Assembly: GCA_900766585.1 (NCBI GenBank)
Contig: CAAFVV010000015.1
Span: 1-16,426 of the forward strand
DNA: 16,426 nt
Direction of reading: 5' to 3'
Origin: Clostridia bacterium
GTDB lineage: Bacteria > Bacillota > Clostridia > Oscillospirales > Acutalibacteraceae
In this document: piece by piece, positions 12,076 through 16,426 of the stretch
Layout: every line of letters begins with the position of its first letter
How positions within the stretch are numbered: position 1 is the first letter of the stretch
The notes under the pieces: model-generated
Seen by the model: only the letters and a program-made list of their open reading frames with translations
The model's database searches: none
Told to the model about the DNA's origin: nothing
Position numbers and translations under genes: made by a program

Positions 12076-12789
12076 GTGATCGTATTCGATCATGTCAGCA
12101 AGACCTATGACAACGGTGTGACTGCACTTGAAGATGTGAGCCTTAGTATCAGCGACGGTGAATTTGTGTTTATTGTCGGCGCGTCCGGCGCGGGCAAGAG
12201 TACATTTTTAAAACTGATCATGAGGGAGGAGGTGCCCACCGGCGGGTCGATCCGGGTGGGGGACTATGACCTCAACGCCCTGCCCCCCCGCGATGTGCCC
12301 TATCTGCGCCGCACGATGGGGGTTGTGTTTCAGGATTTCCGCCTGATCCGCAGCATGACGGTATTTGACAACGTGGCGTTTGCGATGCGCGTCATCGGCG
12401 CATCGCAGCGTGAGGTGCGCAAGCGCGTGCCGTATATTCTCGGGCTGGTGGATCTGCAGGGCAAGGCGCGTGCCTATCCCGACGAGCTGTCGGGCGGTGA
12501 GCAGCAGCGGGTGAGCCTGGCGCGGGCGCTGGTGAACAACCCTGAGCTGATCATTGCGGATGAGCCGACCGGCAACATCGACCCCGAGCTGTCCTTTGAG
12601 ATTGTCCAGCTGCTCAGCGAAATTAACCGGCTCGGCACGACCGTGCTGATGGTGACGCACGAGCGGGGACTGGTCAGCCGGTTTCACCGCCGCGTGATCG
12701 AGATCTCCGACGGACGGGTGGTCTCCGACGGATTATGGGAAGGAGGGACGGCCCGTGCGCGTAAACAGTATTCGCTATCTGATGCGTGA
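12076..12789 (+). CDS. ftsE: Cell division ATP-binding protein FtsE
   Basis: A 237-aa ABC ATPase that pairs with FtsX at the inner membrane. ATP hydrolysis is used to switch peptidoglycan hydrolases on rather than to transport a substrate. Walker A GASGAGKST is at residues 35-43, the signature LSGGEQQRV near 138-146, and Walker B LIIADEPTGNIDP near 157-169, followed by the switch His in VTHERG. The start is GTG 12076, behind AGGAGGTG at 9 nt. Its end overlaps ftsX by 35 nt, which implies translational coupling. The length is slightly above the usual 220-230 aa because of a C-terminal tail (WEGGTARARKQYSLSDA) encoded within the overlap. Confidence 0.93.
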   Translation: MIVFDHVSKTYDNGVTALEDVSLSISDGEFVFIVGASGAGKSTFLKLIMREEVPTGGSIRVGDYDLNALPPRDVPYLRRTMGVVFQDFRLIRSMTVFDNVAFAMRVIGASQREVRKRVPYILGLVDLQGKARAYPDELSGGEQQRVSLARALVNNPELIIADEPTGNIDPELSFEIVQLLSEINRLGTTVLMVTHERGLVSRFHRRVIEISDGRVVSDGLWEGGTARARKQYSLSDA

Positions 12790-13657
12790 GGGTATCCGCA
12801 GCATCTGGCAAAATGCCCTGATGGCGGTGGCTTCGGTCGGCGTGCTGGTCTCCTGCCTGTTTCTGACCGGCGGAGCCTATCTGCTGCTGGCCAACTTAAA
12901 CAGCGCCTTTGACTGGGTCTATGCACAGAACGTTGTGGCGGTCTATGCGGAATCAAACTGCCGCACGGCAGATCTTCTGGATCTGCAGCTGGCCCTTGGC
13001 GGGCTTGACCATGTGCGCGGTGTCGAGATGATTACGCGTGAGGAAATGCTCGAACGGCACAGTGGAGACCTGCCCGCAGAGCTGTATGAGAGCTTTCAGG
13101 GCGAGGACAACCCCATGCCCGATACCTTTCTGGTGACGGTGGAGGATCTGAGCGACTATGACCGGCTGATCACGGAGATCAAAACCCTGCCGCATGTGGA
13201 GGACGTCAGCTATAACGGCGATCTTGCCAAGACGCTGACCGGCATCCGCAGCACCGTGTTTTCGGTCAGTGGCTGGGTCATCGCCATTCTGCTGATCGTG
13301 TCGCTGTTTATCATTTCCAACACCATCAAGCTGACCGTGTATAACCGGCGGCTTGAGGTGCGTATCATGAAATCCGTCGGCGCGACGAATGCCTTTATCC
13401 GTATTCCGTTTATGGTGGAGGGCGTCGTGCTCGGGCTGCTGTCCGGCGGCATCGCCTACGGCCTGCTCTACTATATCTACGGGCGGCTCTCCGGCATGTT
13501 TACATTCGGCGTGCTCGGCAAGCCCGTGGCGTTTTCCGCCCACGCGGTGCCGCTTCTGGCGGGTTTTCTGCTCGCGGGCGTTCTGACCGGCGCTGTCGGC
13601 AGCGCGATCTCCGTCACGCGGTACCTCAAAGAAGAAGTTGTCCACAACCCCGACTGA
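12755..13657 (+). CDS. ftsX: Cell division membrane protein FtsX
   Basis: A 300-aa membrane partner of FtsE, the normal length. TM1 is at about 21-45. A large extracellular domain (about 46-165) follows, the part that contacts the cell-wall hydrolase in known systems. Then come TM2 (about 168-190), the conserved cytoplasmic segment RRLEVRIMKSVGATNAFIR, TM3 (about 220-242) and TM4 (about 265-287). The start is GTG 12755 (MRVNSIRYLMREG) with GGAAGGAGGG upstream, inside ftsE. Together with FtsE it should form the mechanical transmission for the M23 protein encoded 17 nt downstream. Confidence 0.92.
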   Translation: MRVNSIRYLMREGIRSIWQNALMAVASVGVLVSCLFLTGGAYLLLANLNSAFDWVYAQNVVAVYAESNCRTADLLDLQLALGGLDHVRGVEMITREEMLERHSGDLPAELYESFQGEDNPMPDTFLVTVEDLSDYDRLITEIKTLPHVEDVSYNGDLAKTLTGIRSTVFSVSGWVIAILLIVSLFIISNTIKLTVYNRRLEVRIMKSVGATNAFIRIPFMVEGVVLGLLSGGIAYGLLYYIYGRLSGMFTFGVLGKPVAFSAHAVPLLAGFLLAGVLTGAVGSAISVTRYLKEEVVHNPD

Positions 13658-13674
13658 GAAAGGAGCGATCCTCC

Positions 13675-14907
13675 GTGAAGAAAACCGGGATACGTCTGGC
13701 GGCGCTGCTGCTGTGCGGGGCGCTGCTGTGCGGCGCAGCGGGCTTCGGCGCGACCGCCGCAGCCGACAGCGTCAGCGATCTGGAGAAAAAGCTCCAGCAG
13801 CTGGAAAAGGACGCCGCCTCCTACCGCGGCAAGATCAATTCCTCCAACAAGGATATTGCCACCGCCAAGGCGAACAAGGAGTATTACGATAAACAGATCG
13901 AAGCGGTCAGCGAGCAGATCGACCTGCTCGAGGATGCGATCGACGCGTTAAATGACAAGATCTATGCCCAGAATAAACGTATCGACCAGACGGCGCGGGA
14001 GCTTGCCGATGCCGATACCGCCCATTCCGAGGAGTATGCGCGGCTGCAGCAGCGGATGCGCGCGCTCGCCAAGACCGGCAACGTCTCTACGCTGCAGATG
14101 CTGCTCGACAGCGGCAGCTATACCGATTATCTGCTCAGATCCAAGGTCATGTCCTGCATTGCCGAAAAGGATCAGCAGCTGATCGACGAGATGGAGCAGG
14201 AGCTTGAGAATATCAGCGACCGCAAAACGACGCTGGAAAACGAGAAGGCGGAGCTGGAGAAGGAAAAAGCGGAGACCAACGCGCTGAAAAAGAAGAGTGA
14301 TGCCAAAAAGGCAGAGCTGGACAGTCTGTGCGCCGAGCGCAAAAAGACGATTGCCCGTCTGGAGCAGGACGTCGAATATTATCAGACCAAGCTCAAAGAG
14401 GCGGAGCGCGCCGAGCAGGAGGTGGATAACCGCCTCAAGGAGCTGCTGCGGCAGGAATCCACCGTTTCCGGCTCCATTACGCTGCCGATGTTCTGGCCGA
14501 CCCCGAACCTCAAAACGATCACGTCGGTGTTCGGCCCCCGCGGACAGATCGGCAATCTGAACACAAGCCGCTATCACCGCGGCTACGATATCTCCGGCTA
14601 TAATGCCGCCGGTTCCAAAATTTATGCCGCCGAGTCGGGCAAGGTTATCACCTCGACCTATCACTGGAGCTACGGCAACTATGTTGAGGTCGACCACGGC
14701 TATGATGGACAGGGACGCCGTATCGTGACCCGCTACGCCCATATGTCCAAGCGCAAGGTGTCGGTCGGCGACACGGTGACGCGCGGAAAGACCGTCTTGG
14801 GTCTGGTCGGCGAGACCGGCCAGGCGAGCGGACCGCACCTGCATTTCGAGGTGCGCGTCAACGGCGATGCCGTGGATTCCATTAAAAAGGGCTATTTGGT
14901 GAAATAA
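13675..14907 (+). CDS. M23 (LytM) peptidase with coiled coil, FtsEX-linked murein hydrolase (EnvC/PcsB-like)
   Basis: A 410-aa exported protein. It has a Sec signal peptide at 1-30 (KKTGIRLAALLLCGALLCGA then AGFGATAAA), a long coiled coil at about 33-262 (repeated Glu/Lys/Leu heptads), a short linker, and a LytM/M23 domain at about 275-405. The zinc and catalytic residues are present: H301 and D305 in HRGYDIS, H356 in YAHMS, H388 and H390 in HLHFE. Unlike E. coli EnvC, whose LytM domain is degenerate and only activates amidases, this one should cleave peptide cross-bridges itself. The coiled coil plus ftsEX adjacency matches the PcsB/EnvC/CwlO mode, where FtsX binds the coil and pulls it open. 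The start is GTG 13675 behind GAAAGGAG. Confidence 0.87.
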   Translation: MKKTGIRLAALLLCGALLCGAAGFGATAAADSVSDLEKKLQQLEKDAASYRGKINSSNKDIATAKANKEYYDKQIEAVSEQIDLLEDAIDALNDKIYAQNKRIDQTARELADADTAHSEEYARLQQRMRALAKTGNVSTLQMLLDSGSYTDYLLRSKVMSCIAEKDQQLIDEMEQELENISDRKTTLENEKAELEKEKAETNALKKKSDAKKAELDSLCAERKKTIARLEQDVEYYQTKLKEAERAEQEVDNRLKELLRQESTVSGSITLPMFWPTPNLKTITSVFGPRGQIGNLNTSRYHRGYDISGYNAAGSKIYAAESGKVITSTYHWSYGNYVEVDHGYDGQGRRIVTRYAHMSKRKVSVGDTVTRGKTVLGLVGETGQASGPHLHFEVRVNGDAVDSIKKGYLVK

Positions 14908-14936
14908 CGATCCGCCTAGTGAGGGAGGAATGATCC

Positions 14937-16259
14937 ATGAACCGAAAAGTGTCGCTCGGCGTGACGATCGCGCTGATCCTGCTGGCTATGGCGGTGACGG
15001 TTCCGGCAACCGTCATGCTGTCGATGCGGTATTTCAGCAGCATTGTCAACGGCGTGGCGGAGCGGGAGGTTATGTATGATTTTATCGCCGACGTCGATAA
15101 GGTGATCCGCGAAAACTATGCCGGAACGGTTGACGAAGAATCGCTGCGGCAGGCGCTGGCAGAGGGCTATGCCGCCGGCTGCGGCGACCCGTATGCCGCC
15201 TATTTCACGGCGGAGGAATACGCCGAGATTGCACAGGAGCTGGAGGGCAGCTACACCGGCTTCGGGCTGGAAACGGCGGTCCGCGACGGCAAGGTCGTCG
15301 TCTCCGCCGTCTACACGGATTCCGCCGCCGACACGGCGGGGGTGCGTAAAGAGGATATTGTCACGGCAATCGACGAGGAGAGCGTGACGGCGGAGGACAG
15401 CGCAGCGGTGGAGCGCCGTCTGCACAACCCTGCCAAGCTGCTGCTCGCGGTCAAGCGCGGCAATGAATCGCTTTCGTTTACGTTGTCGCAGACCACCATC
15501 CGGGTGGACAGTGTGGACAGCCGCGTGCTGTCCGACGGCTCAACCGGTTATCTGCGCCTGCGCCGCCTGTCCGACAACACGCCGGAGCAGTTCCGCGAGG
15601 CGCTGACCGCTCTGTCCGAGGACGGCGCGGTGCAGTATGTGCTGGACCTGCGCGGCAATGCCGGGGGAAGCGTGGATGCAGCGTGCCAGATTCTCGATTA
15701 CCTGCTCCCCCGCGGCGCATATGCGCGGCTGGTATCGGGGGATGCCAAACAGGATCCGACGGTATATACCTCCATGTCCGTCTCTCAGGTGACCGACAAG
15801 CTGGTGGTTTTGGTCAATGCCGACACCGAGGGCGAGGCGGAGCTGATGGCGGGTGCGCTGCGCGAGTGCGGCGGCGCGACGCTGGTCGGCGATAAGACAA
15901 AGGGGCACGCCCGCCTGCAAAAGTATTTTACGCTGGAATCCGGCAGCGCCGCCGTGCGTGTGTCGGTGGGTACGCTGGAGCTGATCCAGGGCGGCAGTTG
16001 GGAGGGTACCGGCTTGACGCCGGACCGCGAGGTGGCACTGACGGGCGACAACGCCTTTGAGCTGCGCGAGGAGAAAGAGGACAACCAGCTGCAAACGGCG
16101 CTGACGCTGTTCAGCAGCACGCCGGATATGTCCGAATCCGCGGCGACGACCGGCACCGGCACGTCCGGTACGGGTACGACCGGCACGGGAACGGGCACCT
16201 CCGGTACAGGTGCCGCGACCTCTGCACAGACGACGGGACAGACGACCGCCAAACGCTGA
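14937..16259 (+). CDS. S41 family (CtpA/CtpB-like) PDZ protein, probably catalytically inactive
   Basis: A 440-aa protein with an N-terminal membrane anchor (about 7-27), an N-terminal helical region with GCGDPYAAYFTAEEYAEI, a PDZ domain (about 100-180) and an S41 domain (about 195-365) containing VLDLRGNAGGSVD. In active CtpB/Prc enzymes the nucleophile is the middle Ser of SASAS and the Lys lies 25 residues later. Here VLVNADTEGEAEL puts Gly299 at the Ser position and His324 (GDKTKGHARLQ) at the Lys position; only the third residue, Gln328, is kept. It therefore looks like a pseudoprotease, still able to bind peptides through PDZ. The last 40 residues are Thr/Gly/Ser-rich. It ends the ftsEX operon, 29 nt after the M23 gene; a ctpB homologue also lies near ftsEX in Bacillus. 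The start ATG 14937 has GAGGGAGGAA upstream. Confidence 0.85.
   Translation: MNRKVSLGVTIALILLAMAVTVPATVMLSMRYFSSIVNGVAEREVMYDFIADVDKVIRENYAGTVDEESLRQALAEGYAAGCGDPYAAYFTAEEYAEIAQELEGSYTGFGLETAVRDGKVVVSAVYTDSAADTAGVRKEDIVTAIDEESVTAEDSAAVERRLHNPAKLLLAVKRGNESLSFTLSQTTIRVDSVDSRVLSDGSTGYLRLRRLSDNTPEQFREALTALSEDGAVQYVLDLRGNAGGSVDAACQILDYLLPRGAYARLVSGDAKQDPTVYTSMSVSQVTDKLVVLVNADTEGEAELMAGALRECGGATLVGDKTKGHARLQKYFTLESGSAAVRVSVGTLELIQGGSWEGTGLTPDREVALTGDNAFELREEKEDNQLQTALTLFSSTPDMSESAATTGTGTSGTGTTGTGTGTSGTGAATSAQTTGQTTAKR
16150..16211 (+). repeat. Imperfect tandem repeat coding a Thr/Gly/Ser tail
   Basis: Degenerate 6- to 12-nt units of the type ACCGGCACG and TCCGGTACGGG code for TGTGTSGTGTTGTGTGTSGT near the C-terminus of the S41 protein. 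Such GC-rich repeats change length easily. The tail is probably flexible and lies outside the cell membrane. Confidence 0.7.
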
Positions 16260-16279
16260 CTGCAGCGGCTGAAAATGAC

Positions 16280-16310
16280 AAAAAGGGCTTTGCCGTATGG
16301 CAAAGCCCTT
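16280..16310 (-). terminator. Intrinsic terminator for a minus-strand transcript
   Basis: AAGGGCTTTGCC (16283-16294) and GGCAAAGCCCTT (16299-16310) form a 12-bp perfect stem with loop GTAT. On the minus strand the stem is followed by a run of five T (complement of 16280-16284, partly in the stem). The plus strand has no T-run after it. It suggests a convergent gene to the right of the window, though it may also weaken plus-strand read-through. Confidence 0.55.
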
Positions 16311-16323
16311 CAGCCTGTCAAAG

Positions 16324-16362
16324 AACCCATGCTTTCAAGGAGCGAGAGCATGGGTTTTCTTC
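16324..16362 (+). terminator. Intrinsic terminator of the ftsEX operon
   Basis: AACCCATGCT (16324-16333) and AGCATGGGTT (16347-16356) form a 10-bp stem with a 13-nt loop, followed by TTCTTC after the stem's terminal TT. It lies 65 nt after the stop of the S41 gene. The remaining bases to the window end hold no gene that I can see. Confidence 0.65.
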
Positions 16363-16426
16363 GAAAATTGGGGAAACAGGGAGAAAAAGCAAGCGAAAAC
16401 GGAGTACTCCCCACTCCAATTTGCCA

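Noticed and set aside
16363..16426. Possible IS end from weak inverted similarity of AAAATTGGGG and CCACTCCAATTT
   Set aside because: Short and imperfect, and the sequence is cut by the window edge.

Overview
The window looks like chromosomal DNA of a GC-rich, low-oxygen Firmicute, most likely an Oscillospirales/Ruminococcaceae-type Clostridia. This rests on the gene families (a group C sensory [FeFe] hydrogenase with a PP2C phosphatase and a second [FeFe] hydrogenase; a PucR/CdaR-type regulator; an ftsE-ftsX-M23-S41 cluster), on purine-rich Shine-Dalgarno (SD) sites and on Firmicute-style sigma-A promoters. Taxonomy is inferred from gene content only.

Layout. (1) 1-1600 is an AT-richer, accessory-looking stretch: the first 18 codons and terminal repeat of an IS256-like element on the minus strand (1-126), a spaced inverted repeat (168-281), a small lipoprotein gene (316-888, minus) and a probably damaged hypothetical gene (915-1337, minus). 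Both genes lie downstream of a near-consensus minus-strand promoter (1546-1574). (2) 1625-2980, minus: a trans-aconitate methyltransferase (tam) and a maltose-type sugar O-acetyltransferase, with their own promoter at 3031-3059. (3) 3165-8056, plus: a five-gene hydrogenase operon whose promoter overlaps an excellent Rex-type NADH/NAD operator. It encodes two tandem thioredoxin-like [2Fe-2S] proteins, a PAS-bearing HydS-like [FeFe] hydrogenase, an SpoIIE/PP2C-like phosphatase overlapping it by 8 nt, and a second, group B-like [FeFe] hydrogenase. (4) 8091-9104: a decayed IS3-family element. (5) 9119-10198, minus: a DUF3048 (YerB-like) lipoprotein. (6) 10418-11839, plus: a PucR/CdaR-type regulator with a strong promoter, a structured leader of about 220 nt and a strong terminator. 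(7) 12076-16259, plus: ftsE, ftsX, an M23 peptidase with a coiled coil, and an S41 (CtpA/CtpB-like) protein that has lost its catalytic Ser and Lys. Terminator hairpins follow.

How the genes work together. The hydrogenase operon reads as redox control at two levels: Rex for transcription, and a HydS-PP2C sensor/effector pair that could report H2 or redox state by dephosphorylating a target. The ftsEX operon reads as ATP-driven control of cell-wall hydrolysis at division, with the M23 protein as effector. The S41 protein is probably a non-proteolytic scaffold or regulator.

Most notable points: the S41 pseudoprotease, the Rex-controlled hydrogenase signalling module, SD-sequestering hairpins in two unrelated insertion sequences, and the unexplained structured leaders in front of the PucR-type regulator and ftsE. 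No rRNA, tRNA or CRISPR array was seen.
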